A stretch of DNA of 64,000 nucleotides from Mytilus trossulus (GCF_036588685.1 NC_086374.1:34216886-34280885); one strand, 5' to 3'. Positions 19,089-30,870 are shown, counted from the stretch's first letter. The notes: generated by a model from the letters alone, not told the origin. A program made the numbers and translations.

Positions 19089-22043
19089 TTATATATCTTT
19101 AATGCATTTCACCCAATCTGACCTAAATTGGTTGTCCGAATATTTCAAGAACACGTATTTGTATAGTATTTTAGCAATCCTGTTATCATCCCCATTAACC
19201 ATTTTTGACCAAAAATTAACCATACGCAGCTGTATATATAAAGACATGGGATAAATACCAAGTTCACCATAAATCATAAAATTGGGTGTCGACTTCTTAA
19301 GGTTTAATAATAATTTACAAAATTTTAGGTGCACTTTTTCTATAATATCAGTATTACTGAAACCCCAAATCTCACACCCATACAGGAGAATTGGCTTCAC
19401 AATTTTATCAAAAAGATCATATTGTGATTTCACTGACAAGTTGTGCAACCTCCCCTTTTTCAATACTTCATACATTGCTTTATTTGCTTTTCTAACTAAA
19501 ATCTTCTTAGCACTCATAAAGCTACCTGTTCTTGAAAAATTCAACCCAAGATATGTCAATTCATTGACTATCTCCAATGCATTTCCGTCATATATAAAGT
19601 TAATATTTTGGGGTAATCTACCACCAGAAAAAATTATAATCTTAGTTTTACTTGTGTTAACTTTTAATTTCCAGGTACTGCAATATTCAAAGAACATATC
19701 TAATTGCAACTGTAGATCGGATGCATTATCCGAAAATAACACAATATCATCTGCGTATAATAACACAAACAGTTTTAAGTAGATATCAAACTCATTCTCT
19801 ATTTCATCAGTAATGCAATTTAAACCACATACATTTTTTTCTTCAATAAACTGTTGAAGGTCGTTCAAATACAATGAAAATAAAAAAGGAGACATATTTT
19901 CACCCTGTCTTACACCGATATTGCATGAAAAGTATTCTGACATTTCACCATTATACATAATACGAGATTTAATACCAGTGTACATATTAAAAATTACATT
20001 ATACATTTTACCGTTAATATCATTCACAAGTAATTTATGCCAAAGACCCTTTCTCCAAACAGTATCAAAGGCTTTAGCAAAATCTACGAATGCACAGAAT
20101 AGTTTCTTTTTCTTATTTTTCATGATACTAATAAGCATGTAGATAACAAATAAATTATCTGTAGTAGAAGAACCTTCTCTGAAACCAGCTTGATTCTGAC
20201 ATAGTAAACAAAAATCATCAGAAAATTTATTCAAACGTGAATTCAAAATAGAAGTAAATAATTTCCCAAAGCAGCTTATAACTGTTATAGGTCTAAAATT
20301 GCTAGGATCATGTTTGTTTCCTTTATTTTTAAATAAAGGTATAATATTTCCAGAAAGCCAATTTTCAGGGATAGTTCCACTGTCAAATATAATATTAAAA
20401 AGTTTCACAAACACCTGTGACATAACACTAAAAGAGTGTTTTAAATATTCATTTACAATCATATCATCACCAGAGGATTTATTATTTTTTAACTTTCTCA
20501 AAGATTTTTCAATTTCCTCTTCTGTAATAGGTGAATTTAATGTAACATTTAAATCTTTTACATTGTTCAAATTTTCTAAAACAATCTCTTCATCTTCAGA
20601 ATTTCCTAAATTTAAGTTCTTAAAATAATCAAACAAAATATTAATAGGTACACATGGATTGTTTCCCCTTTTACCACCGTTCAAAATCTTCCAGTATTCT
20701 TTCGGGTTAATCGATCTTAAGTTTTCTATCTTGTGTCTAATTTTCTTTCTATGTTTACGAATGCTCTTATCCATTACTCGCTTATAACTCTTTTCTAGTT
20801 TCTTTGTTTCATTCACTCTGTCGTCAGTATTGTTTCGCTTAAGTTTTCGTCTACTAGACCGAAACTTTTTTCTAGCTTCCTTACATTCGCTATCGAACCA
20901 TGGTTTTGATTTTTTTATATTTTGTGTATGCTTACTTCTTTTAGTAAATGTGCCGAATGTAGACTTTGCCGCATTTGTAAGTAAATGACATACATCCTCA
21001 ACAACTTTATTAATAATTGAGTTTTCACTTGTATTTTCAACCATTTCCGTTAATTGAGCTAGTATTTCATTTACTTTAAGTCTATCAATGTTACTAATAA
21101 AGGTGTCTATTTGCTCATTTTCCCATCTCTTAATCTTCTCCTCAGGCATTTCATCATCATGACTGACGTCGTTTTGTTTTTCATAACAAGTAATCTTTAA
21201 CGACAGTGGATTATGAATATCCGAAAATAAAACGCTAGAATTTAATACTGAAAAATTTTGAACCAGCTTAAGAAAATTTGGGGAAGCAATATTGTAATCC
21301 ACTACACTAGTGTTTTTACATGTAAAACTACCCAGACCTTTGTCTTCACACATTCTTCCATTTAGGATAAACATATTGTTATTCTTACAAAATTCAAGAA
21401 GCAAGTTACCAAAATTGTTTTTTTTGTGATCCATACTTTTCCTTAATCGATTTATATTTAACTCATCTAAAGTACAAACACCCTCATTTTCAATGTCTAA
21501 CATTCCTGAAAATTCTTCAAAATTTACGACGTCAAAGTCTGACTCTTCTGCAGTTCGAGCATTAAAATCTCCAAAAAGACATATATTGTCATGACTTGTA
21601 CTAAAATTCAAAAATTCACTTTCAATTTCGCTAAATGGATCACCAACACAATATACAGAATTTTCAGGCGGAATATACACAATACCACACAAAATATCTT
21701 GTTGTAGTTTAACTACATGTTTGTCAATTTTAAACCATAAAATATATTTACTGTCTGTTTCAACAACAGAAATATGATCAGATAATGATTCTTTAAAACC
21801 AAGTACAATTCCACCTGATTTTACTCTGTTTAAGTGAGATCTATTTTTCATTACAAATTTATAACCTGGCAAATCTATAACGTCTAAATCATCAGTTTTT
21901 GTTTCTACAAAACACAAAATACTAAATTCATTTAACAATTCTAAAAATTCTGGGTATTGTATACGCCTCTTTAAACCACAAACATTAAGGGTAATTATAT
22001 TTATAACTGTTTTGTCTACTAAACATTTATTTACATTATACAA
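19089..22043 (-). CDS. LINE ORF2: endonuclease and reverse transcriptase
   Basis: The frame is open from directly after the ORF1 TAG (22091) to a TAA at 19091-19089; the listed start is only a TTG. The first in-frame ATG falls inside the endonuclease (FVMKNRSH). Endonuclease motifs: ITLNVCGLK, FVETKTDDL, FGDFNAR and FSDIHNP. The RT domain lies at about residues 555-800 from 22043, with FRPITVISCFGKLF, FVDFAKAFDTVWRKGL, GVRQGENMSPFLFSLYLNDL and the catalytic LYADDIVLFSDN, then LKVNTSKTKIIIF. All catalytic blocks look intact. Function: target-primed reverse transcription. Confidence 0.92.
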   Translation of the reverse strand: MYNVNKCLVDKTVINIITLNVCGLKRRIQYPEFLELLNEFSILCFVETKTDDLDVIDLPGYKFVMKNRSHLNRVKSGGIVLGFKESLSDHISVVETDSKYILWFKIDKHVVKLQQDILCGIVYIPPENSVYCVGDPFSEIESEFLNFSTSHDNICLFGDFNARTAEESDFDVVNFEEFSGMLDIENEGVCTLDELNINRLRKSMDHKKNNFGNLLLEFCKNNNMFILNGRMCEDKGLGSFTCKNTSVVDYNIASPNFLKLVQNFSVLNSSVLFSDIHNPLSLKITCYEKQNDVSHDDEMPEEKIKRWENEQIDTFISNIDRLKVNEILAQLTEMVENTSENSIINKVVEDVCHLLTNAAKSTFGTFTKRSKHTQNIKKSKPWFDSECKEARKKFRSSRRKLKRNNTDDRVNETKKLEKSYKRVMDKSIRKHRKKIRHKIENLRSINPKEYWKILNGGKRGNNPCVPINILFDYFKNLNLGNSEDEEIVLENLNNVKDLNVTLNSPITEEEIEKSLRKLKNNKSSGDDMIVNEYLKHSFSVMSQVFVKLFNIIFDSGTIPENWLSGNIIPLFKNKGNKHDPSNFRPITVISCFGKLFTSILNSRLNKFSDDFCLLCQNQAGFREGSSTTDNLFVIYMLISIMKNKKKKLFCAFVDFAKAFDTVWRKGLWHKLLVNDINGKMYNVIFNMYTGIKSRIMYNGEMSEYFSCNIGVRQGENMSPFLFSLYLNDLQQFIEEKNVCGLNCITDEIENEFDIYLKLFVLLYADDIVLFSDNASDLQLQLDMFFEYCSTWKLKVNTSKTKIIIFSGGRLPQNINFIYDGNALEIVNELTYLGLNFSRTGSFMSAKKILVRKANKAMYEVLKKGRLHNLSVKSQYDLFDKIVKPILLYGCEIWGFSNTDIIEKVHLKFCKLLLNLKKSTPNFMIYGELGIYPMSLYIQLRMVNFWSKMVNGDDNRIAKILYKYVFLKYSDNQFRSDWVKCIKDI

Positions 22044-22091
22044 ATCATTATCGATTGGTTTATTAATACACTTATGTCTTCCATGGTTATC

Positions 22092-22838
22092 CTATGAACC
22101 GTCTCGTTCAGGAGTAGAGTTCACCCGTGGACGTTTATTCGGTCTGGTGGTTGATCTTTGAGGCTCTTTATGCTCGGTATCGTCTGCGATTTCATCTGGC
22201 TTAACAAGTTTGTCGTTAATGTAAAGTTTGTCTCTTTTCATTACAACTTTTAATTTCTCTTTTCTCGCCTGTTTCGCTATTGGGTATAGCTTTCGTCGTT
22301 GTTCTTCTATTTCTGGTGGAAACTGCTCGTTTACACCGTAAAATGTACCTCTTAGATTTCGTCCTGCTTTTTTCACCATATCAAGGTCAGAATAATAAAG
22401 GAATCTTGCAATAATTGGTCTCGGTTTCCCTGGCTCACTTTTACCAAATCTGTGAATGTTTCCAAATTCTAACGGTTTTTGGATCTTCATTTCATTGTAA
22501 ATAAACTGTCTAATCTTCATTTCACAGTTTTCATCCCTTTGCTCTTGAAGTCCCGTGAAAATGAGATTATATTTCATAGACCTACATTGCATGTCCAGTA
22601 GTTTTCCTTTTAGCTTCTCACTATAACTTTCTAATTTTCTAAGTTCGTCTTTAATACTCTGAGAATCATTACCATCTCCGTTATTTCTCTTAAGTTGTTC
22701 GATATCTTTTTCTAAAGAGCAAGTTTTACTCTTCACTTCATCAAAAAGATTACCAGTTCCCTCTGAACTTGCCTCCAAATCTGAAACCCTACTTTTCACA
22801 TTTACTATGTCGGTTTCGACAGTTAAAAAAACGTTCAC
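22092..22838 (-). CDS. LINE ORF1 protein (N-terminus truncated)
   Basis: 248 codons, open from an upstream stop at 22853-22851, with no ATG before the coiled coil, so the true N-terminus is missing. The first 80 residues have heptad spacing (VKSRVSDLEAS, KTCSLEKDIEQLKR), a trimerising coiled coil as in L1 ORF1p. Then an RRM-like core (LIFTGLQEQRDENCEMKIRQ, NIHRFGKSEPGKPRPIIARF) and a basic C-terminal part (KQARKEKLKVVMKRDKLYIN). It ends PERDGS and a TAG. Role: RNA chaperone of the retrotransposition particle (family knowledge). Confidence 0.85.
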   Translation of the reverse strand: MNVFLTVETDIVNVKSRVSDLEASSEGTGNLFDEVKSKTCSLEKDIEQLKRNNGDGNDSQSIKDELRKLESYSEKLKGKLLDMQCRSMKYNLIFTGLQEQRDENCEMKIRQFIYNEMKIQKPLEFGNIHRFGKSEPGKPRPIIARFLYYSDLDMVKKAGRNLRGTFYGVNEQFPPEIEEQRRKLYPIAKQARKEKLKVVMKRDKLYINDKLVKPDEIADDTEHKEPQRSTTRPNKRPRVNSTPERDGS

Positions 22839-23879
22839 AAAACATGGAGTTCATATCATATGATTCTATGAGAACAAGAAAGGCGACAGTGTTGTTTCTA
22901 TTAATTCAAATGGATCAAGAAGAGCAGCTATTACAGGCTCAGAATTTAATTTTACAAGTAAAATATTATTTTTTGTCAATTTTTCATATCAAGTAACATA
23001 ATGAAAATCATAAACGCGCCTCGTACACCAACACTGCAGGTACATGTATATAGGGAAACCAACTTTTTCTTCATTATTCTGATTTTTTATGTATCGTCTG
23101 AGTTGTTGTCACAGGAATACTTACTCCATAACCATTTTGTTTTCTTTATGTCATATTTTGCCGCATTTGTTGCTTTCCCCACATCCTTCCTTTTGTCTAT
23201 ATTATGATATTCTCCTGCATGGAAAGAGCTCTTTTTGAATAAAAGGGATCAACGAACCCATTGTCATACCTTTAAGATAGATCAGTAAACAAGGGCATAA
23301 TTATGGGTGATTATTCAGACTTGTGCACACATTTTACAGTTCAAACAAGGCAATGCCGAGAGTGGCATCCCCTCGTATGTAACATGTTAGGGACAAACAT
23401 GGACACTATATTTGTGTATGACACATTCAGAAAATGGTAAATTGAATATGCATATTTGATACATAAACTATTTTTTTAGAAATCAACCAAAACATTCAGT
23501 AACTGGAAATACCTTTAAAATTGTCTATAGAACCAGCAGTTAAAAAAATGAGCAACCAATTTCCTGTGCATTATGCTATTTGAACGAGAGAAAAATCAAG
23601 TCCATCTGCATGACCTTAACCTTTGGCCTTGAACGTAAAAAATGTCAGATCGTTAGAAGGAGGAACAATATACCAAATGTGGTTAAAATCTTTTGAAGCA
23701 TATTGGTTTCAGAGTGTCCACAAGGGTGATATTGCCTTGTATTACAACTGCCACTGTCACCTTGACCTTTGAACTTTAAAGTCAATAGCGCTTAAGATAT
23801 TCTTGAAGAGTAACACCATACCAAGTTTTGAACATTTTTGTTCTAGAGTGTCCATAACAATTTTTTTCTACTCGCAACT
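22839..23879. other. TIR-element interior right of the LINE
   Basis: No convincing gene. A short plus-strand ORF at 22844-22963 (MEFISYDSMRTRK... then MDQEEQLLQAQNLIL) ends at a possible donor CAA|GTAAAA. It could be a leftover 5' exon of a transposase gene, but nothing downstream supports it. Confidence 0.35.
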
Positions 23880-24239
23880 TACATGCAGTTGGCGAGGGGA
23901 TAATAAACTAAGTCTTTTAGACATCGTATGGCCATAGCGCCATCATCGTAATCCGTCGTGTCGCCTTCGTAATCCACCGTGTAGTCTTCGTGATCCATCG
24001 TGTTGGCTTCGGCTGAGATATGAAGCTTAAATACCCGTCTTCGGTTAACCTTCGTATGTCCATCTTTTGCTATCGAATTTAATGTCGGCACCATCGTACA
24101 GACTTCGTAATTCATCGTACTTGCTTCGGTCACTTTTTGGTATTTCAACTAAATCGGGACCAACTTCGCCCGAACTTACAATTTTCGAATTCGGGTGTCC
24201 ATCGTATATAAAAATCAAGACAGTGTGACGCGGGCATTA

Positions 24240-24802
24240 AGGTAATTTGAAAAGATTTGGATACAACAATCTAACAATGCATTGGAACAAACCTTACAAC
24301 GAAAGAAGAATATATACTATGTAGATCACGAATACCATCAGATATATTATTTTCTTCTTTATCCGGATTCCAAATCATGTGTAGTGACCTTATTCAAGTT
24401 ATTGATTTCTGCTTGTCAAAAAGCCGCTACGGTGCTTTTATACTTGAGCAACCGCCTTATCTTTTTGTAAGGGTATGTTAAAGCTACCACTGTTTTGTCA
24501 ACTTAAGGAACTTACTGTTTCTAGAAATTGTATGTTATTACTTCATACAATATTTATTATTACTTCTACATATTAAAAACGAAGTTTCATATGTCTACAA
24601 GCTGGTGCCAACAAAACTTATTAAGCGAGACATGTTATTTATCTTTAAGCGCTATAACTTTTTATCACTCTAAACTTGACGACTCGTCCTCAATGTGTAG
24701 TTGCAGAACACTTTCAAACTTTAAACAATCTTAATTGATATTAACATTCTGCATAGTTTTTAGAATGTAATTTTATGGCAAAATTTAAGTTTCTGTCTGT
24801 TA
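24240..24802. other. Spacer between the TIR element and the 327-bp tandem repeat
   Basis: AT-rich, no supportable gene. Confidence 0.5.
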
Positions 24803-25545
24803 GTCAGCACTTCGGTGTTTAAATAAATATCAATTATGTGGTCATTTTTATAAGTTTCCTGTTATAAAACCTTAACATTTTCTTATCCCAATCATAGATT
24901 ACCTTTTACGTATTTGGCACAACATTTTGGAATTTTGGGTCCTCAATGCTCTTCAACTTTGTACTTAATAACTGTTTTGATCTGAGCGTCACTGATGAGT
25001 CTTTTGTAGACGAAACGCGCGTCTGGCGTATTAAATTATAATCCTTGTACCTTTGATAACAATTTACACCACTGGGTCAATTCCACTGCTGGTGGACGTT
25101 TCGTCCCCGAGGGTATCACCAGCCCAGTAGTCAGCACTTCTATGTTTAAATGAATATTAATTATGTGGTCATTTTTATAAATTTCCTGTTACAAAACATT
25201 AAAATTTTCTTATCCCAATCATAGATTACCTTTGACGTATTTGGCACAACATTTTGGAATTTTGGGTCCTCAATGCTCTTCAACTTTGTACTTAACAACT
25301 ATTTTGATCTAAGCGTCACTGATGAGTCTTATGTAGACGAAACGCGCGTCTGGCGTATTAAATTATAATCCTTGTACCTTTGATAACAATTTACACCACT
25401 GGGTCGATTCCACTGCTGGTGGACGTTTCGTCCCCGAGGGTTTCACCAGCCCAGTAGTCAGCACTTCTATGTTTAAATGAATATCAATTATGTGGTCATT
25501 TTTATAAATTTCCTGTTACAAAACCTTGAATTTTTCTAAAAACTA
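24803..25545 (+). repeat. 327-bp tandem repeat with R3 core, 2.3 copies
   Basis: Units start at 24803, 25130 and 25457 ('gtcagcacttc'), an exact 327-bp step, with a few percent divergence. Each unit contains the R3 module and the segment 'ccactgctggtggacgtttc' / 'gtccccgagggt.tcaccag'. The third copy breaks off after about 90 bp. A further R3 piece lies at 25685-25800. Confidence 0.93.
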
Positions 25546-28219
25546 AGGATTTTCTTATTCCAGGAAAAGATTACCTTGTTATCCATTCGCTCGATGTGTT
25601 TGAACTATTGATTTTACCATTTGATTTGGGACTTTCCTTTTTTGAATTTCCTCGGAGTTCAGTTTTTTTGTGTTTTTACTTTTAAGCCGCATTTGGCACA
25701 ATATTTTGGAATTTTGGGTCCTCAATGCTCTTCAACTTTGTACTTGTTTGGTTTTACAACTATTTTGATCTGAGCGTGTTAAATTATAATCCTGGTACTA
25801 TTTATGGACAATAACCCAACAGTTGATGGCTTTGTCAAAACTTTTGTCACTTTATTGTTATTCGCTATGCATGTTATGGAATTAAGTTAAGAAAAACGAT
25901 GTATTTGTGTTCTCTTTGCTATCGTATGTAAAAACAAACTACACATTTATAGATGCGAAGTGAAGCCTTATTGGTCTCTGATAATCATGAAAAACATCAA
26001 GCTTATACTAATAAAAGGAAGAGTGGAACTGAGGAATATTTGAAAGAGACAACAACCCGACCAAAGAGCAGAACACAGCCTAAGATCACCAAATGGCCCA
26101 CGGCAAAAAAAAACCCGCTTCAGCTAGCCCTTTAAAAATGTATACAAGTTTAGAGAAAACAGAAATTTCACTAAACTCCAAAACATATATGTAGAATTAC
26201 GAGCACACAGCAATACGTAAAGTAAAATTTTCAAAAGAAATCTGATCGAGTCCGATTTCAGAATAGGTAACAACAGAAACTAAACAAATGACAATGATAC
26301 ATAATTAAGAAGGGACTAGTCGTTATAGACCTCAATTAAACTGATTAGAAAATTATGTCTTCATCATTTAAAAATCAAGCACAATCCCAACCGTTAGGGA
26401 TTTAGTATCATATCATCATAAAATATAAAAGAAGAAAATATAACCCGTATCATACAAACAACTGGTTTAGGAATAATTGTATGTATTTCCGTTGCAAAGA
26501 CCCTATGAGTGAATCAATATATACACCATAATATGCCATGATGGCATCTTTAATGAACATCTGAATAAGTCTGTTAAAATGTTCATTTAGCTTTTGTGGT
26601 GAATTCCGACATTGTTGTGCTTTGTATAGAATATTACACTAAAAGATTGGATGTGAATTACAATGTACCTAACGGTAAAATATGCCTGCGTGTTGATTTA
26701 TATAAAACTCTATACTTTTCTCAATTAAATTGTACAAATCAAAACGTTCTGATCGTACACATTTACTTAGAGACAATACAGACTTAATAAATCATTATCA
26801 TTTCACTTTTACTTTTAATATTTGTGATTCGTATGTTTATTAGAATAATTAATAGAAACTTCTTAAGTCCATAGACATCACTTTTAAGTAAGTAAGTGGA
26901 TTTACATAACTTAATTTGCCAGCATATTTGCATCATAACAGCTTTTTCAAAAGTACTTGCACCATGAATTTAGTATTTTCAAGACTTTGAACGTTCTTTT
27001 ATACCAGGAATTATTTATGTAATTTAAAAATTAAGACGCTTTGGTTTTATTAACAATGAAGACTTACAGTTAGTTTTGTTTTGAAATCAACAGTTATTGA
27101 GAAGACTTTTCAAATTTGTAACAGCTTTTCTGGATGACTGATATTTCAGATTACTTGCTATGATGGAAAGTTACACCTTCAACTATGTTAAAGGCAATGG
27201 GATGACAAAAAGTGATACTCTACAAAGCACTAAAGCAGAGGGATATGATTTATACTACAACAGTTAACAAAATAAATGACATTCAGACTTCAACCAACGA
27301 CAACCACTGAATCAAAGGTTCGTTTTGGGATAGTGTTGAAACAGTCAAACCGTCAAACATTTGAACTATTAACTGAAAAAAGCAGCTGATTAGGTCTTAG
27401 ATTTGATTCATAAAATCGGAAATACACATAAAAGCGTTTATAAAAAGTTAAATTAAACTTTTGGTGCTTGTCTCTTATTATACATCCCTTTCCATAAAAA
27501 CAGTCTAGCCGTTCTCATTCGTTGTAAAAGTTTAGTGGGACCATTCTTATTTATACATCTTAATTATTTTATAGCTGCATGTTGCGTTCGTGGAGAGGAT
27601 ATTAACATCACGTTGTGACATCGTGGCATACACCTTTAATCCATTAGGTACTTGGAGACAGAAGAACTTGTTTCACCTTAACTTTTTTTTAAATCTTATT
27701 TTATTCTTTTTTTCTCTCATTTGTTTGGTGTTTTATCTTTGTTGGATTCAAAAACATTATTACTTCTTGAATTTAACAACAAACAGACTGGAACTCCGAT
27801 GGTAACGAAATTTCATTGACCATTATTTAGCATTGTTGTGGTATATATTTTTGTTCTCTGAATTACTTTGATTCAGATTTTTTATTGAAGTCTGTCTAAT
27901 CAGTGTTAGACGTATTCTTGTCTTTCATTTTTGCTAATGTGCTTTGTCTATATGCCCTTTGGTGTTACTTCGAAAACTTTTTATTGTACTATTTTAATAG
28001 TAAATTTGTGTATTTTTGTTTTCAATTTTTGCTAATATACTTGGTCTATATTTCATTGTGTGCTTCTTTTTTACATTTGCTAAACGTGATTAAGATTATA
28101 AAACAATGTTGACTGCTGTATTTTTAATATTTACATATTATGTCTGTTTGGTTTGTTCACGCATCGTTGTCAATTTAATGGAATTCTAATTGTTAAATAT
28201 AACATACGAGAATAGCCAC
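25546..28219. other. Gene-free AT-rich stretch
   Basis: Contains the partial R3 repeat at 25600-25800. Short ORFs at 25953-26135 and 27590-28112 have low-complexity translations and no homology that I recognise. Confidence 0.5.
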
Positions 28220-28540
28220 TTAGGGAGCTACCAGTTGATTTTTATGGGGGGCTAGGATGAAATTTGAAAAAAAATAGGCAGGACAGGAGTTTTGAGTAAA
28301 AAAAAAGGCAGGATGAGACACTTACAAAAAAAAAAGTCAGGATGATATTATGTAAAAAAGTCAGGATAAACTAAAAAAAAAAGCAGGACCGGATAGAGTG
28401 AAAAATAAAAAGGCAGGACAGAGATTACAACTAAAAAAAAAAGGCAGGACAGAGATTACAACTAAAATAAAAATGCAGGACAAAATTTTTCATCCTAGCC
28501 CCCCCCCCCCCCCCATAAAAATCAAATGGTAGCTCCCTAA
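28220..28540. mobile_element. Foldback/MITE with TTAGGGAGCTACC ends
   Basis: The left arm 'ttagggagctacca' and 'ttgatttttatggggggcta' pairs with the right arm 'tagccccccc' ... 'agctccctaa'. The interior is a degenerate A-rich repeat ('aaaaaaggcaggacagagat'). No target duplication is evident. The poly-C tract at 28501-28514 is likely slippage-prone. Confidence 0.75.
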
Positions 28541-30220
28541 TGCATAACCCAATACAAAAAAAAACCATTTTACAATTTATTAATAAAATTATTTCGGAAT
28601 AACAATTTTTCAATTAAGCATTAAATATATTCTACAAATAATACAATTTACAAATAAAAAACATTTTGAGGTTTTTAATTTAAATATGACTGTTTGCAAT
28701 TTAATTCAAGGTACTATAATTTTATAATGTGAAATGGAACATCACCATCTGAAAAAGGAAAATTAACAAAAGAAAGAATAATCGTCCCTTTTGTCGGAAA
28801 TGTAAGTGTGGAGTTTCCCGTGTAAAACTGAAATATCTAAATTTAGAAAAGACAGTTCTTAGCGTTTACATTTGATTTATTTATGCAAGTTCCTTTCTGT
28901 AAATTTAGGCAGTATATTTACATTATATAACGAAAAAATATTATCAAGATAAGGTTGAGTGTTGTTGACTTTATTTATTTAATCCAATTAAGACGGAGTT
29001 TCTATGAGTATGGTCATAAACTGTGATTCATAACAGTACACAACGAGCCTGCTAATAAAGGGGCGCAATTGGTGACTATAGGACTACCTAAAATCTGTCA
29101 AACACTATTGCCGAAACGTACATGAATATTATAAAGTAGAAAATTAATATCTTTTAAAAATTATTTCATATTTGGTACTGCTTGTATTAAAACAAAGATA
29201 GGTTGACTGAAATCTACGAGAAAACTTCTACTATCAGATTTTTATTGTTTATAACAGTTACTTAAGAATAGTAAATGATAGAGTTAGATTGTTAGTAATT
29301 ATAATTGGATATTCCGACTTACTCAAGGGTCAGAGGTTAATAGTCGCTTATGACCTTGGACACTATTTTGAATATAACACAAAATACGTAATAAATATGG
29401 AGTACATGTATTCAATGAATGGAAAATGTTCTACATGACAAAATGCAAATTTATTTAAATCATAGGTTGAGTCACAAGTGGCATCCCAACCCCATTTAAT
29501 AAGAACGTTGAAATATCTTTAATTTGTGAAGATTTCTCTCCCTTAGCCATGCATTGACTTGTTTCAAATGTCAAAATGAAATAATTTAAAGGATAAATAG
29601 AGTGAGACTCTTCAGTGCATTTCCGTTTCTGATAATAGTGACTGAAATATCTTGGAAATAGTTAAGATCCTCGTTTAACTTTTATATTTTCTTGTTTTAT
29701 TTGTCAGGAACAATTGAGCATGGATGAGTCTACAGGGTTATTCTATTCACTTGGATTTTTTTGGGAAAATGCTAAAATATCTGAAAATAGTTTGAGACCT
29801 ATCCAAACAGTGGTTACAGTTCTCAGGTTTGCAAGCAAACTCTGCAGATGTCTTATTTGCCGGGTGTTTAGCTTGGCAACATTATAATATCTAAAATATA
29901 ATCAAATCTTTTTATCTGTTAAGATATATAGTTCGACGTTTCTTATCTCATCAAAATATTTATTTATTTGATACTGAAATACGCAAAATGTCGACATGTT
30001 ATTATTGATCACAACACTATTCGTGTGCACATACATGTACTTCAAATGTATCATAACTCCTTACAAACGCATTCCTTGAATATCAAAAGCATATTTAAAT
30101 AACTTGAATATTATATGTATGTGCAGCGTATATCAAATCTTCTGTTTATGAAACATTCTTTAGATTTGCGCTGTTTATCAATATCGATTATTCACTTCTC
30201 TAGTGTCGCCATTGAATATG
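28541..30220. other. Gene-free AT-rich stretch
   Basis: Nothing supportable. Confidence 0.5.
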
Positions 30221-30289
30221 TACGGAAGCGTATTAGGGACATAGAAAAAATCAAATTGGCAGTGAACTTTTTTTTCAAAGTCGATATTT

Positions 30290-30870
30290 TGACATTTCAA
30301 ATCTCAAAATTTCGACTTAAACTCGAAATTTTAACTTTTCTTATCTTGAAATTTTGACTTTCTAAAATCTTGAAATTTCGACCTTTTTTAAAACTTGAAA
30401 TTTCGACTTTTTCTAAACTCGAAATTTTGACTTCTTTTAAACTCAAAATTTCGACTTCTTTAAAACTTGAAATTTCGACTTTTTCTAAACTCGAAATTTT
30501 GACTTCTTTTAAACTCAAAATTTCGACTTTTTTTTAAACTCGAAATTTCGACCTTTTCTAAACTCGAAATTTCGACTTCTTTTAAACTCAAAATTTCGAC
30601 TTCTTTAAAACTTGAAATTTCGACTTTTTCTAAACTCGAAATTTTGACTTCTTTTAAACTCAAAATTTCGACTTTTTTTAAACTCAAAATTTCGAATTTT
30701 TTTTAAACTCGAAATTTCGACTTTTTCTAAACTCGAAATTTCGACCTTTTCTAAACTCGAAATTTCGACTTCTTTTAAACTCAAAATTTCGACTTCTTTC
30801 AAACTCAAAATTTCGACTTGTTTTAAACTCAAAATTTCGACTTTTGTAAAACTTAAAATTTCGACTTTTC
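30290..30870 (+). repeat. Left subterminal tandem array of the TACGGAAGCG element
   Basis: About 25 units of 20-24 bp alternating 'aaactcgaaatttcgactt' and 'aaactcaaaatttcgactt'. Each contains the palindrome TCGAAATTTCGA or a one-base variant. Overlapping ORFs here (repeating KVEISSLKEVEI...) are artefacts. Confidence 0.93.

Larger units (their letters stand above)
18420..22838 (-). mobile_element. Young 5'-truncated non-LTR retrotransposon (LINE)
   Basis: Runs from a truncated ORF1 (22838) through ORF2 to a 3' end near 18420, where the sense strand reads GAAATAAAGAATCTTG, including an AATAAA signal. A single frame stays open over 4155 nt with only two stops (TAG 22094-22092, TAA 19091-19089) and no frameshift, so the copy is recent. 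An L1-like ORF1 plus an apurinic endonuclease/RT ORF2 suggest the L1/Tx1 or a nearby clade; I cannot fix the clade. No clear target duplication was found. Confidence 0.9.
17862..24236. mobile_element. TIR DNA transposon (PIF/Harbinger-like by TSD), interrupted by a LINE
   Basis: The left end reads TGCCCACGCCACACTGTCCC. The right end, inverted, reads TGCCCGCGTCACACTGTCTT; both continue as GATTTTTA. Perfect 3-bp duplications TTA flank it at 17859-17861 and 24237-24239. A TWA duplication is the PIF/Harbinger habit, but no transposase ORF is visible, so the class is inference. Subterminal DNA on both sides (17900-18380, 23880-24180) is rich in alternating CGATG/CGAAG words. The central 4.4 kb is a LINE inserted later; without it the element would be about 1.95 kb. 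Confidence 0.72.

Noticed and set aside
19282-20628. Plus-strand ORFs of 73-166 codons
   Set aside because: Antisense shadows of LINE ORF2.
22844-22996. Transposase 5' exon
   Set aside because: A short ORF with a possible donor, but no downstream transposase sequence; mentioned only within the spacer entry.
30297-30832. ORFs with repeating KVEISSLKEVEI
   Set aside because: Translation of the subterminal tandem array of a non-autonomous element.
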